A stretch of DNA of 18,602 nucleotides from Actinomortierella ambigua (GCA_016098155.1 JAAAJB010000658.1:1-18602); one strand, 5' to 3'. Numbered from the stretch's first letter, positions 9,183 to 18,337 are shown. The notes: a model not told the origin generated them from the sequence alone. Translations and numbers: made by a program.

Positions 9183-9189
9183 TTAAATA
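9183..9189 (+). promoter_or_regulatory. TATA-like element of the DUF4246 gene
   Basis: ttaaata about 90 bases before the ATG, followed by a small inverted repeat (ggagg/cctcc) and a T/C-rich leader with no ATG. The match to a TATA consensus is weak. Confidence 0.35.
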
Positions 9190-9276
9190 GTTGGAGGGGC
9201 CTCCCTTTTTTTTTCCCTCCTTACATTCTCATTTGCATTCCCTCCCAAGACGCGCTCATCCCACGCTCGACTCATC

Positions 9277-11043
9277 ATGGTTTTGACATCCAGCCAGACA
9301 AAGACCCCTCCTCTGCCCCACCCCTGGACCGGTGACGACTATGGTGACGGCCTACCGCCAATCATGGTCCCTGAGCTGGTCATGATGGCTGCCTCCAACG
9401 CCATCCGTGAAAAGCCCGAGTGGTGGCGCAAGCTGGCCGACCCAGCCATTGTCGGCCGCTGGAAGCAAGAGATCCTCCAAGAGAGTCGTGCCCGCAGCGG
9501 CGGCAATGACGGTGCCGTCCTGCGTGATGCCCAGATCGAGTACATCTTCAAGGAGCTCCAATGGTATGCTCAGCACCGCCAGACGCAGCTTGATCAAGGG
9601 GTGGCTGCCCCCATCGAGTATGCCATCGACAACACTCGTCGATCCGACCACCTTATCCCCCAGGAACTCAAGCAGCGCTTCCTCACCTGTGTGGATAAGC
9701 TCACCAACATCCCCGAGAGCGACAAGGACTGGCACCCGGGTTCCAACAATCAGGTCCTCGATATCGTGCACCCTTCGTTGTTTTGCTTTGTCGCGGGTCG
9801 AACCCGTGTCACCAAAGACGAGGCGATCCCTGCTTTTGATTTCATCTATCGGGGCGATGTCGCCGACAAAATAGCACAGTCGGACGATGTAGAAGAGATG
9901 TATCATTCGTCCAAATACCATTGGCTGCCAACCGACTTTGAGGTGTCCAGCACTGGCAAGGTCAATATCAAGTCGTACATCAACAACCTTCACCCAGTTG
10001 AGCACAAAGACATGTACCCAGTCCTTGGCGAGATCTTTGAGCATTTCCTTCCCATGTTTGAGCAAGTCCTCGGCGACATGCTCACGATCGACGCCAGGGA
10101 TAATCGCTTGGAAGCCAAGCCTTATGACTGGTAAAGGACGAGGAAGGGATTCGTATTTGAGAACGGCCTTGGTCCTCCATGTACACATACACTAATCTCC
10201 ACTCACTCACCTTTCCACCTCCCCCTTCCCCCCCCCCTTTTTTTTAGGTACGTACGGCCAAATTTTGCAGAGGCGGAAGACGAGGACGCAGCTTGGGAGG
10301 AATGGATGGAAAACCGTATACCCATGTTCCCAGAGATCCCCGAGTTCAAACCCATCAAACCCTCGCCTGTGTACGATCTTCGCAACAAGAAGCTTCAAGT
10401 GATTGTCAAGATGGCCAACATTGAGCTGACACCAGAGAACCCGACCTATAACGGCGGCGCATGGCACGTCGAGGGCATGGCAAACGAGCGTATCGTCGCC
10501 ACAGGCATCTACTACTACAAGTCGGAGAACATCTCGGCCTCACGCCTCAATTTCCGAATGTCGGTTCAAGAACCCGATTATGAGCAGAGCGATGACGCTG
10601 GCATGAAGTACATGTACAACCTTGTGAACGAGGAGCCCCTCGTCCAACCGCTCGACGGCATTGTCACCAAGGAGGACCGTTGCATTGCCTTCCCCAACAT
10701 CTTTCAACACCAGGTCCAACCTTTTGAACTGGCCGACAAAACCAAAACGGGCTCCCGTGGCATCCTCGTGTTCTTCTTGGTCGACCCTTCCCACTCGATC
10801 CTCTCGACAACTCATGTCCCACCCCAGCAAAAACACTGGTGCGAGCCACACTGGATGCTCAAGGACGCTCGTGAGAAGATGCCACTTGAGATCTTCCAGG
10901 AAATTGAAGGCTACGTCGATTGGCCCATGGACCTCAAGGAGGCCAAGCATCATCGCGAGAAGCTAATGGCCGAGCGCAAGTACTTTGTTTCGGAAACAAA
11001 CACAAACATGTTTGAGCGTCCTTTCTCCCTTTGCGAGCATTAA
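9277..11043 (+). CDS. DUF4246 protein, two exons (9277-10130, 10248-11043)
   Basis: Spliced product is 549 aa, a normal size for this mainly fungal family of unknown function. Recognisable family blocks: HPWTGDDYGDGLPP near the N-terminus, HPSLFCFVAGRT near 165, WLPTDFE near 217, SYINNLHP near 235, RPNFAEAEDEDAAW just after the splice, NGGAWHVEGM around 358 and FQHQVQPF around 439. His358-x-Glu360, His439 and Arg455 are spaced like the metal triad and 2-oxoglutarate-binding Arg of Fe(II) dioxygenases. That activity is my inference. Exon one ends in phase 2 (GAC TG), and joining rebuilds Trp285 followed by Tyr-Val-Arg, restoring family continuity. ATG 9277 is the first after the TATA-like element. 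The gene sits between F-box-like genes G1 and G2 on the same strand; no shared function is evident. A 278-codon antisense frame over exon one is a codon-bias shadow. Confidence 0.95.
10131..10247 (+). other. Intron of the DUF4246 gene (117 nt)
   Basis: Donor gtaaag at 10131, branch site cactaatc at 10190-10197, a long C/T tract and acceptor tttag ending at 10247. An in-frame TAA directly at the donor would truncate the protein if it were retained. Removal restores a frame that matches the family on both sides. Confidence 0.93.
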
Positions 11044-11352
11044 AGTTTTTTATGATATCCTCTCCTGTTTTCCCACGTGCACACTTTCTTGCAAGGTGCT
11101 GATTGTGATTGGTGGTAAAGGCTGGTTTGGGAGCAGGAACGCCGTAGGACCTGGACCTCAGGAGCAAGAGCGTGATTAAGTAATATAGCGCGTTGGCAGG
11201 TGGGGCCTAGTGGAAGCATCGAGGGCTTGGTGGTCCATGTTTGCCCCCCCCCCTCTTCAAAGTCCATTAATCAAACTTTGATCGCGATAAAAAATTTATA
11301 TAATGCCACCACACATTGCATAACATTCGTAACGTCCTCCTCTTTCCTCCAG
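11044..11352 (+). other. Intergenic region between DUF4246 gene and G2
   Basis: Holds a CACGTG box at 11074-11079, a C9-10 run near 11244-11254, and the AT-rich core promoter of G2. No gene or RNA is seen. Confidence 0.55.
11297..11303 (+). promoter_or_regulatory. TATA box of F-box-like gene G2
   Basis: TATATAA about 50 bases before the G2 ATG, leaving a short pyrimidine-rich leader. An ATG at 11303 overlaps the TATA box and should lie upstream of the transcript start. Confidence 0.5.
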
Positions 11353-13332
11353 ATGAATACTCCTTCATTCGACTTCATTCTTCCTGCCGAGGTGCTGCAA
11401 GTCATTGTCGAGAACTTGTCCCCCGCAACACGCCTCCACGACCTTTTTTCCCTCCTCACTGTCAACAAATCCTTTTTTCACGCGAGTGCGAGAGAACTGT
11501 ATGCCGACCCTATCAAGGCACTGAGAAGGGCCGGTTCAAAGAGGGCAACGAATAGGTTTCTTGCTCTTATCCTTTGTTGCTCACCAGCAAGGGATGCCGA
11601 CGTGGAATGCCTCCGTTTTGACCATCTTGTTGCCATGCAAGAGCTCCCTGACAAGCCTTACATTGACTACCTCTCTCTCATTCGCACAATGTCGTACGAC
11701 AATCGCGTGTTTGGGGAACTGCCTCAGCATAAAAATATGGTGCTGTTCTCAACGCTGGTATGGGCTGCCTGTGGACACCGACTTGGCGGCGTAAAGCAGA
11801 TTGCGATACCATGCAGGGATCTCGGTCGCTATGTCCAGCACGTACACGAGATGACAAACATCAGCTCAATCCAGCTCCACCTGCCTGACGCCCCCGCTAT
11901 TCGGCTTCAGGGATGGGATCAAGACAAGAAGACGTCGATTCTGAGTGACTTGGGAACCGTCGTCCGATTCATGGACCGTTGGGTGGAGGCCACTGCAAAC
12001 AATGGCGCAAGATGCATGAGGCGGCCCGTCGACTTTCGGTTCGTTGGTTGTGTTGACGACGAAGGCTGGTGGTCTGAGGAGCCATTTGCAGAGCTGTTTC
12101 AACGTATCTTCCGTCACATGCCGATTTCAACGACGCAGATGATCGACTGTTGCTCTCGGCTCGAATGGGCGCGGCTTGTGTTGGCACCCGAAACGATTGA
12201 TCTTAGCCATCTCAAGACGCTGATTGCACGGCAGCGATATGATGACGAGACAGAGTTGCCTTGGCCAAAGCAAAGCATGTCGACCATCCTGCGGCAATGT
12301 CGATCTCTCCAGCATTTGGACTTGATGCTGCGAAGGCGCGACGAGGACTCCTTCGACTGGGCTGCCCACGAGCGACGGGTCAGTCGCACGCTCCCTCTCG
12401 TGGACTTTCCAAGGGTTCACCAACTCACACTCGCGCTCTGCGATGTACAGCTGGACCCTCGCGTATGGACGAATGCTCTGCTTGCCTTTGGTCCCACACT
12501 CAGGTCCATCACCATCGACGATACCCTACACTCGCACACCCTGGATATTGCTGCGTTTCACGACCTTCCGGAAGTAGAGCAGCTTTGTCTTCTTGCCGGG
12601 GGCTTCGAACACAGTCTCCCAGGTCGACCGTTCGCAGGATGCAATAAACTCCAGCACCTCATCCTAAACCAAGAACGCGACAAGTACGATATGCCACAGC
12701 TTGCCCCCTGGGACTTGCCCACCGTCTCGCATCTAGTCATGAGTGGGTCCGTGATGTATCAATTTTCTCAGGAGACATTTTCAACCATGCCGAAGTTGGA
12801 GACGCTCCAGCTACTGGATTTTTCTGGTGACCAAGTAGTGTTCTCCTGGGACTTGGACAATTGGTTGCCCACATCTCTTCGCGTGCTACGACTCATTGGA
12901 CCCCCAGCACAGGCTTTCAAGTGGGCCATGCTCCAGCAATGTCCTCTATTGATGACATTAGAACTGACAAGTTCTGTGACCGAGATACACGTTCGACCAT
13001 CCCTCGCCTTCAACGACAGCGGTAGCACATCCTCCGTCCATCCAACCATGGAAACACTCGTCTTGGCAAGTTGGGACATGTCGGCCAAAGATGTGGTTGA
13101 CAAGCTGCCCCTCCTGTTTCCGAATCTCCGCACTCTTACGCTCACCTCGTGCATCGAGTTGACAGACGAAGAGAAGTCGATGCTGGAGAAAAAGCTTCCT
13201 TCGCTGCTTTTTCTGCATTGCGAGTGTCTTTATATGGACGACGACCAAACGGACTCCGAGAGAGTATCCGATATCGACTCTGATGGATCATCTATTAGCG
13301 ACTTTCTGGACGAACCGACTATTTTCTTTTGA
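11353..13332 (+). CDS. F-box-like, leucine-rich protein (paralogue G2)
   Basis: Single-exon gene for 659 aa. F-box-like segment at about residues 8-52 (ILPAEVLQVIVENL ... LLTVNKSFFHASARELYADP). Next come CSPARDADV, DYLSLIRTM, WAACGHRLGG and LEWARLVLAPETIDL (about 269-284), then a leucine-rich C-terminal half with FHDLPEV, MPKLETLQLL, GPPAQAF and LFPNLRTLTL. The tail is acidic and Ser-rich (DSDGSSISDFLDE). Role as an SCF target receptor is inferred. ATG 11353 is the only in-frame ATG before the F-box segment; the upstream open frame begins at a GTG. Seven bases of pyrimidine plus cag directly precede it. A decayed copy of its C-terminal half lies at 17881 to about 18170. ataaag at 13341 may serve as a weak polyadenylation signal. 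Confidence 0.87.
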   Translation: MNTPSFDFILPAEVLQVIVENLSPATRLHDLFSLLTVNKSFFHASARELYADPIKALRRAGSKRATNRFLALILCCSPARDADVECLRFDHLVAMQELPDKPYIDYLSLIRTMSYDNRVFGELPQHKNMVLFSTLVWAACGHRLGGVKQIAIPCRDLGRYVQHVHEMTNISSIQLHLPDAPAIRLQGWDQDKKTSILSDLGTVVRFMDRWVEATANNGARCMRRPVDFRFVGCVDDEGWWSEEPFAELFQRIFRHMPISTTQMIDCCSRLEWARLVLAPETIDLSHLKTLIARQRYDDETELPWPKQSMSTILRQCRSLQHLDLMLRRRDEDSFDWAAHERRVSRTLPLVDFPRVHQLTLALCDVQLDPRVWTNALLAFGPTLRSITIDDTLHSHTLDIAAFHDLPEVEQLCLLAGGFEHSLPGRPFAGCNKLQHLILNQERDKYDMPQLAPWDLPTVSHLVMSGSVMYQFSQETFSTMPKLETLQLLDFSGDQVVFSWDLDNWLPTSLRVLRLIGPPAQAFKWAMLQQCPLLMTLELTSSVTEIHVRPSLAFNDSGSTSSVHPTMETLVLASWDMSAKDVVDKLPLLFPNLRTLTLTSCIELTDEEKSMLEKKLPSLLFLHCECLYMDDDQTDSERVSDIDSDGSSISDFLDEPTIFF

Positions 13333-13499
13333 AAATATGCATAAAGGGTTGTGGGTATTCTTTTCACGGGCCCTAGACCGATGGACGATGCTCAAAGGTC
13401 CAATACCAGGTGTATGTGTGCCCTTGTCTGTGGATATCAACTCCTTGTAGAGACCTCTGCAGTAGCGGGGGACTCCATCCAAAGTCGTACAAAACACTT

Positions 13500-13612
13500 G
13501 TGAGACTGTGTGGCGAGCTGCCCCTTACCTCCCTCCTCTCTCGGTTCATCTCATCATTGCCACATCCCTAATTGTCATCCGCTTTGACTCATGCGGTCAC
13601 ATCAACCATCAG
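13500..13612 (+). other. Candidate 5'-leader intron of G3 (113 nt)
   Basis: Donor-like gtgaga at 13500, branch-like CTAAT at 13568-13572 and cag at 13610-13612 abutting the G3 ATG. The size matches the DUF4246 intron. Removing it would also remove an out-of-frame ATG at 13591. No transcript evidence. Confidence 0.35.
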
Positions 13613-15559
13613 ATGTCTCTCCACATCTTGCCAGCAGAGTGTGTCGATTCGATCTTGAACGACCTTTATAAAGACGGTTTTGTTCAAACTCTATTTTCGC
13701 TTCTCACGGTCAACAAGCTTCTTTATCACGCGAGCGTGAAGCGCCTCTACACGGACCCCATCCAAACCCTACTCTCTGGCAAGAATCGAGGCACACCATT
13801 ATTGGCAGCCGAGAAGCTGTTGATCCTGGTCCTTCGGTGTTCGCCAGCCCAAGATGCCGACGTGTTGGATCTCCGTCTGTTGTTCAGTCACGAGCTATCC
13901 CACTTCCCTGTGGCCCCGACGACGGACTACCTTGCGTGGGTGAGGACCATGACGTTCAGCGAACCCCATTTTGGGACCCATTCGGCGCTCGCCCAAAAGC
14001 TGCGCGTGTCGTTCCAAGACCAAGGGCGGCGCAGATATAGCATGCGATTGTACGCAACACTGGTGTGGGCCGTCTGTGGACATCAGCTCGCGCGTGTTCG
14101 AGACATCCTGGTTCCTTGTAGAGACGTCGCTCGCTATTGCGAACACATCCCCAAGATGATCCACATGCGATCGGTCCAGCTGTACCTGCATGATGTGCCT
14201 GACAGCTTGATCCAAGACTGGACGCTGAACGAGAGCGAGTCGGTTCGCCTAGACCTGGAAGCAACACTGAGCTTTGTGAACATATGGCGGGCGATCACCA
14301 CCAACACCCCCTCCAACACCCCCTCCTCATCCTCTTTCAGACAGGGACGCGATGGTGTCAACGTCAAGTCTCTCACAGACCTCCAGCTGGTATCTTGCGA
14401 TGATAGCATGTTTCTGTGGGCGTATGAGGACTTTGCCGAACGACTGACACACCTCTTTCGGCAAATGCCCTGGCACCTCGCACCCAAGATCGACTGTCGG
14501 AAGAATCTTCAATGGGCTAGGTTTCAGCTGGCGCCCGGGACGATGGATCTTGGACGAGTCAGGACCGTTCTAGCGCGCGACGCGAGGTGGTCATTAGCGG
14601 ACGGAAAATCTACCATGCTACAACAGTGCGGGGCGATTCGCCACCTCGAGATTACGCTGCAGAATGATGATGGAAATGCTTTTGCACGCGCTGTTGCTGA
14701 GAAAGGACAGAGGACGCAGGCGTCGACCCAACCTCTAGCACAGCTTGAGAGGCTCTCCTTGGAGATTCAAGGAGCGGGAAAGTGGGTACGAGACGCGTTG
14801 ATCGCGATCGGTTCAACACTCAGGGTCCTGACTCTCCACAGCCAAGATCTGAACTACTGCGTGGATCTTGCCATGTTCCATAGCTTTCCAGAATTGCGTG
14901 AGCTCAGCCTGGAGGTCGAATATCTAGTCAACAGTGGCATCGTGCGGCCATTCTCAGGGTGTCCAAAGCTATGGAAAATCAAGCTAGTATGCTCTGATGG
15001 AAGTAGGAGCTCGCTCGGGCAATGGGACCTAAGTTCGGTGACGGATATGTCACTCTGTGGACCAGCGGCATTCTTTTTTGAGCAGGCATCTCTCGGGAGT
15101 ATGACGAAGGCGCGCCGTATTGAGCTACTGGTGGAAGACATGGACTATTGCGGCACCTCGTCGCCGCTATTCTCGTGGGATCTGAAGTACTGGTCGCTCC
15201 CAACCCTCCAGGAGCTTTCCGTTTCGGGGTCAGCGGCAATGCCATTCCAATGGAGCGTTCTCACTCGCTGCTTTCGTCTCTCGGTCCTTGCATTACGATC
15301 ATGCCCATGTCGTGAGCGGCGTAAAAACTGGCCAGATCTTATCATCAGGAAAGAAGACGTCTCAGTGGTGTCCTCAGCCATGAGGCACCTTGAATTGACA
15401 GCGTGGGAGCTACCAGGCGATACCCTCTACGATCGTCTGCCTCGAATGCTGCCTAATCTTGAATCGGTGACCTTTAGGGCGTGCTCGAAAGACAAGAGGG
15501 GACGGCGCAAGAGACTCCAGGCTACATTCCCAAACCTGAAACTTGTGAACTGGGAGTAG
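13613..15559 (+). CDS. F-box-like, leucine-rich protein (paralogue G3)
   Basis: Single-exon gene for 648 aa, 280 bases after G2. F-box-like segment at about residues 4-48 (ILPAECVDSILNDL ... LLTVNKLLYHASVKRLYTDP). Family blocks: CSPAQDADVLDLR, DYLAWVRTMTF, WAVCGHQL and LQWARFQLAPGTMDL near 299, where Gly-Thr-Met replaces the usual Glu-Thr-Ile. The C-terminal half is leucine-rich and ends in MLPNLESVTF and a basic stretch (DKRGRRKR). A low-complexity insert at about 231-238 is an exact 12-bp tandem duplication coding NTPS twice. ATG 13613 is chosen because it places MSLHILPAEC in line with the paralogues; the open frame above begins at a GTG. Likely SCF substrate receptor by inference. Confidence 0.86.
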   Translation: MSLHILPAECVDSILNDLYKDGFVQTLFSLLTVNKLLYHASVKRLYTDPIQTLLSGKNRGTPLLAAEKLLILVLRCSPAQDADVLDLRLLFSHELSHFPVAPTTDYLAWVRTMTFSEPHFGTHSALAQKLRVSFQDQGRRRYSMRLYATLVWAVCGHQLARVRDILVPCRDVARYCEHIPKMIHMRSVQLYLHDVPDSLIQDWTLNESESVRLDLEATLSFVNIWRAITTNTPSNTPSSSSFRQGRDGVNVKSLTDLQLVSCDDSMFLWAYEDFAERLTHLFRQMPWHLAPKIDCRKNLQWARFQLAPGTMDLGRVRTVLARDARWSLADGKSTMLQQCGAIRHLEITLQNDDGNAFARAVAEKGQRTQASTQPLAQLERLSLEIQGAGKWVRDALIAIGSTLRVLTLHSQDLNYCVDLAMFHSFPELRELSLEVEYLVNSGIVRPFSGCPKLWKIKLVCSDGSRSSLGQWDLSSVTDMSLCGPAAFFFEQASLGSMTKARRIELLVEDMDYCGTSSPLFSWDLKYWSLPTLQELSVSGSAAMPFQWSVLTRCFRLSVLALRSCPCRERRKNWPDLIIRKEDVSVVSSAMRHLELTAWELPGDTLYDRLPRMLPNLESVTFRACSKDKRGRRKRLQATFPNLKLVNWE

Positions 15560-15720
15560 GTTCCCCGTGGAGGAAAAGACAAATTTGCACATCCCACCCC
15601 CACTCCTTCCTCTGTTGGCGCTCTCTATCTCCATGCTGTAGTACGTACATTCACCAAAAGCATAGCCTCTCTAAAACAAGCCACACCCTTTCTGACCATT
15701 CGAATCATCCTTCTCCAGCA
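15560..15720 (+). other. Short G3-G4 intergenic region
   Basis: Only 161 bases. The pyrimidine-rich part (about 15587-15640) and the candidate leader intron resemble the sequence before G5 (about 18206-18335), so the promoter travelled with the gene when G4 was duplicated. An ATG at 15633 starts a two-codon upstream frame. Confidence 0.6.
15641..15718 (+). other. Candidate 5'-leader intron of G4 (78 nt)
   Basis: Strong donor gtacgt at 15641-15646, branch-like ctgac at 15692-15696, and a pyrimidine tract ending in cag at 15716-15718, two bases before the ATG. The donor and acceptor positions recur in front of G5. The protein is unchanged whether or not it is spliced. Confidence 0.5.
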
Positions 15721-17745
15721 ATGAATTGTCCATTACCAATTGAATGCATTGAGATCATCTTGGACCATCTTGAGACCGTCACACGCAAAAGAGATCTCTA
15801 CTTGCTGCTCACTGTCAACAAGTCCTTCTTTGCAGCGGCTGTGCGGCGGCTGTACGCAGATCCTATTAAAACCATAGAGTCGCTCAGAGGGAAGACCCCA
15901 GACTATCTGCGTAGAGCACCCCGAAGACTACTTGCTCTCGTTCTTCGATGCTCGCCAGACAACTCTCCCGAGGCACAGTCGCTTCGCTCTAGCTTTCATG
16001 CGGATGTCCATGCGTTGCCAAGCATCCCGACCATGGACTACCTGTCGTTGATCAAGACCATCCAGTACAACCCAGACTGTTTTGGGCCGGGATCGGCGCT
16101 CGACTCCCGGTGGTCAATCTGTCGAGGGAAGCAGCCTAGCTGGGCGGGCCTTCATGACGCATTCGCCTGGGCCGTGTGTGGCCACCGATTGCCAGAAATA
16201 CGGAGCCTTGAGATTTCATGGCGGAGCCTTCCGCTGTACAGTAGTCGCATCGAAGACATGTTGTCGATTCGATCCCTCCGAATCTTAACCCTGAACATAC
16301 CTTACGAGGATGTCGACTCTTGGACAACCACCGAAAAGGAAAAAGTCGAATTCGATCTAAAGACCGTTTCGAACTTTGCGAGCAAATGGTCGGCGGCCTA
16401 TGCAAAGTTACCGCAGGAAAGCCGCACCCCCGTTGACATCCAGCTCATCCTTCTAACCGCAGAGGACGAATGGTGGATGTGGGAGCCCTTTGCCAGCAAG
16501 CTGAAGACCATCTATTTGCAAATGCCTGTCTCGCCTAATCGTGATCTCGACACCTTCTCAACCGCCGAATGGGCTCGTTTTGTCATCGCACCCGAGTCTT
16601 TCGACTTCTCGCGCGTCCGAAGCATCATCGGATTCGATATGTTCGATAATTTCGGCTACTGGCACGCTTGGCCTGACCAAGGCAGGGCCCTGGCCAAGGT
16701 CCTACAGGCGTGTCGCTCCCTGCAAAAGCTAGAGCTGGAATGCTGGCCAGAACGAGACGATTTTATCTTTCAGTGGGCGGTACAAGAGCGGCAAGGCGCG
16801 ACAGCTATAGTCACCACCTCGTCGTTGAACAGGGGAGGAACCAAGCTTCTAGGACAACCGTGTGGTGGCTTGGTCCCACTTTCAGAGCTAAAGCTCGAGC
16901 TCCCGGAAGTCTTCCCGTCCTGGCAAGACGCCGTGTTCGCCTTTGGCACCACTCTCCAGCGGCTAACGATCGACGACTATCACCAACACAACGAAGTTGA
17001 TCTTTGCGTATTCCATGACATGCCTGTTCTCCGTTATCTCTTCCTCTCGTTCCGTCTCATCAGAGCCGTCGTCGCCCCCTTTTCAGGCTGTCCTCGATTG
17101 ACCGAAATCTACTTGGAAAGCATGGTCCGCATGGAGAATAACCAGGACGCGTTTGAACGATGGGATCTGGCGCGAGTGCATGTCTTGTCACTCAAGGGCC
17201 TAGTGTGCCATCAATTCAACCAAGCGACGTTGAAGGACATGCCAATGCTGGAAACTTTGATCGTGTCCGACGTCATCGATCCTGATTTCTTGCCTATCGA
17301 CGACTACGATTTTACTTTCAAATGGGACAGGCCGTCCTGGGGACCCTTTCCAAGGTTGAAAACGCTCGAGCTGTCGGATACGATAACCAGATCATTTTGT
17401 TGGTCTATGCTGGAGCAATGTCCTGCCTTGGGTAATCTTTTGCTGGATGCCAAGAATCCATATATTATTGAGGAAGCCGACCCCCTTGCTCCCGTTCAGC
17501 AACCTGATTTTGCCTTTGAGCGGCCATCATGGCCCTTGGCTTTGTACCTAGCGTTACGCTTCCTCAGATTGCATGGCTACTCCATCTCCGACACGGTCCT
17601 CTTTGATCAATTACCACGAGTCGCCCCAAATGTCACTTCACTGTCGCTGCACTCTAGCACTCGGTTGAGCTCTGCGCAGCTACACGAGTTAAAGAGCAAG
17701 TTTAGGCTTTTGAAAGATCTCGACTACATACCATATCAATTGTAG
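15721..17745 (+). CDS. F-box-like, leucine-rich protein (paralogue G4)
   Basis: Single-exon gene for 674 aa. F-box-like segment at about residues 4-48 (PLPIECIEIILDHL ... LLTVNKSFFAAAVRRLYADP). Blocks: LALVLRCSPDNSPE, DYLSLIKTIQY, WAVCGHRLPE and AEWARFVIAPESFDF near 282. The leucine-rich C-terminal part has FHDMPVLRYL, MPMLETLIV, WSMLEQCPALGNL and a final LHELKSKF. The start is the first in-frame ATG in line with the paralogues; the longer open frame overlaps the end of G3 and begins at GTG, so it is not used. A near-identical copy of its first 88 codons and leader lies at 18338 (G5). An AATAAA 14 bases after the stop is a good polyadenylation signal. Confidence 0.87.
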   Translation: MNCPLPIECIEIILDHLETVTRKRDLYLLLTVNKSFFAAAVRRLYADPIKTIESLRGKTPDYLRRAPRRLLALVLRCSPDNSPEAQSLRSSFHADVHALPSIPTMDYLSLIKTIQYNPDCFGPGSALDSRWSICRGKQPSWAGLHDAFAWAVCGHRLPEIRSLEISWRSLPLYSSRIEDMLSIRSLRILTLNIPYEDVDSWTTTEKEKVEFDLKTVSNFASKWSAAYAKLPQESRTPVDIQLILLTAEDEWWMWEPFASKLKTIYLQMPVSPNRDLDTFSTAEWARFVIAPESFDFSRVRSIIGFDMFDNFGYWHAWPDQGRALAKVLQACRSLQKLELECWPERDDFIFQWAVQERQGATAIVTTSSLNRGGTKLLGQPCGGLVPLSELKLELPEVFPSWQDAVFAFGTTLQRLTIDDYHQHNEVDLCVFHDMPVLRYLFLSFRLIRAVVAPFSGCPRLTEIYLESMVRMENNQDAFERWDLARVHVLSLKGLVCHQFNQATLKDMPMLETLIVSDVIDPDFLPIDDYDFTFKWDRPSWGPFPRLKTLELSDTITRSFCWSMLEQCPALGNLLLDAKNPYIIEEADPLAPVQQPDFAFERPSWPLALYLALRFLRLHGYSISDTVLFDQLPRVAPNVTSLSLHSSTRLSSAQLHELKSKFRLLKDLDYIPYQL

Positions 17746-17758
17746 TTTGTTTCAAATG

Positions 17759-17764
17759 AATAAA
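17759..17764 (+). terminator. Polyadenylation signal of G4
   Basis: Exact AATAAA starting 14 bases after the TAG stop at 17743-17745. The following aaaagggtg-cagtggtattc resembles the G2 trailer (aaagggttgtgggtattc), suggesting related 3' ends. Confidence 0.6.
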
Positions 17765-17880
17765 AAAAGGGTGCAGTGGTATTCGGTCGCTTAACTTTTG
17801 GGCGCGAGGCGTAGGCAGAAAACATACATGAAAGATAAATATAACAGTTGTTCGTTCACGCAGTTCTTCTTATCTTCATT

Positions 17881-18170
17881 CATGGCACAGTTTGCCTCCT
17901 AGGATTTTCCCACAGTCACCGATCTAGTCATGAGTGCTCCCGAGGAATATCAGTTTTCATCACGAGACAGTTGACCATGCCAAGGTTGGAGAAGCTTCAG
18001 CTACTGGAGTTTTCTGCTGACCAGGTAGTGTACTCCTGGGGCTTGGACAACTGGTCGCCAATATCCCTTTGCGTGCGACGGCTCATGGGACTCTAAGCAC
18101 AGGCTTTCAAACGGTCCATCTTCCAGCAATGTCCTCTGTCGATAATAACACTGGCAAGCTCTTTGCCAAC
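17881..18170 (+). pseudogene. Decayed fragment of a G2-like F-box gene (C-terminal part)
   Basis: Aligns without long gaps to G2 at about 12690-12975. Shared words include gatctagtcatgagtg-like, ttggagaagcttcagctactgg versus its G2 form, cacaggctttcaa and ccagcaatgtcctct. In one frame MPRLEKLQLLEFSADQVVYS corresponds to the G2 MPKLETLQLL stretch, but a TAA interrupts at the former GPPAQ and a shift is needed just upstream of MPRL. No N-terminal or F-box part is present. Similarity fades near 18170; scattered words to about 18200 suggest an internal deletion. Confidence 0.88.
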
Positions 18171-18268
18171 GATGGGAGTATATCTCCGAGCTATAGTGGC
18201 CAAACTCACCCCCCCCCCTCTAACAAGCTCCCTCTGACGGCTGATCACGCGCTCTGTGTCTCCACGTC

Positions 18269-18335
18269 GTACGTGCACAAGCACAGTATGAATTTTGAAC
18301 TCCCTTGTTTGTGCATTCAAATCATCTTTCCCCAG
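18269..18335 (+). other. Candidate 5'-leader intron of G5 (67 nt)
   Basis: Donor gtacgt at 18269-18274 and cag at 18333-18335, two bases before the ATG, at the same positions relative to the gene as in G4. The last ~25 bases are nearly the same as in G4. No clear branch site. Confidence 0.45.
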
Positions 18336-18337
18336 CA

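Larger units (their letters stand above)
7819..9276. other. 1.46-kb spacer with orphan leader and decayed repeats
   Basis: No plus-strand gene is visible. 7819-8110 is AT-rich and unremarkable. 8112-8117 is a CACGTG box. About 8138-8230 is pyrimidine-rich like a gene leader. About 8343-8665 holds a degenerate repeat. 8700-9180 shows nothing I can name, and the last ~95 bases are the DUF4246 promoter. A 137-codon minus-strand frame (8222-8635) spans the repeat but matches no family I know and is probably chance. I looked for tRNA B-box and 5S-like patterns and saw none. Confidence 0.6.

Noticed and set aside
9790..9815. gggtcgaacccgtg, tRNA B-box-like
   Set aside because: It lies inside DUF4246 coding sequence and no cloverleaf can be drawn around it.
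9352..10188. 278-codon antisense frame across DUF4246 exon one
   Set aside because: It mirrors a well-supported coding exon and follows from codon bias there; no family features of its own.
14276..14340. Possible intron inside G3 (gtgaac to ctttcag)
   Set aside because: Length 65 is not a multiple of three and would shift the frame; the retained FVNIWRAIT aligns with FMDRWVEAT of G2.
15481..15720. N-terminal extension of G4 overlapping G3
   Set aside because: Begins at a non-ATG codon inside G3, has no similarity to family N-termini and crosses the candidate leader intron.
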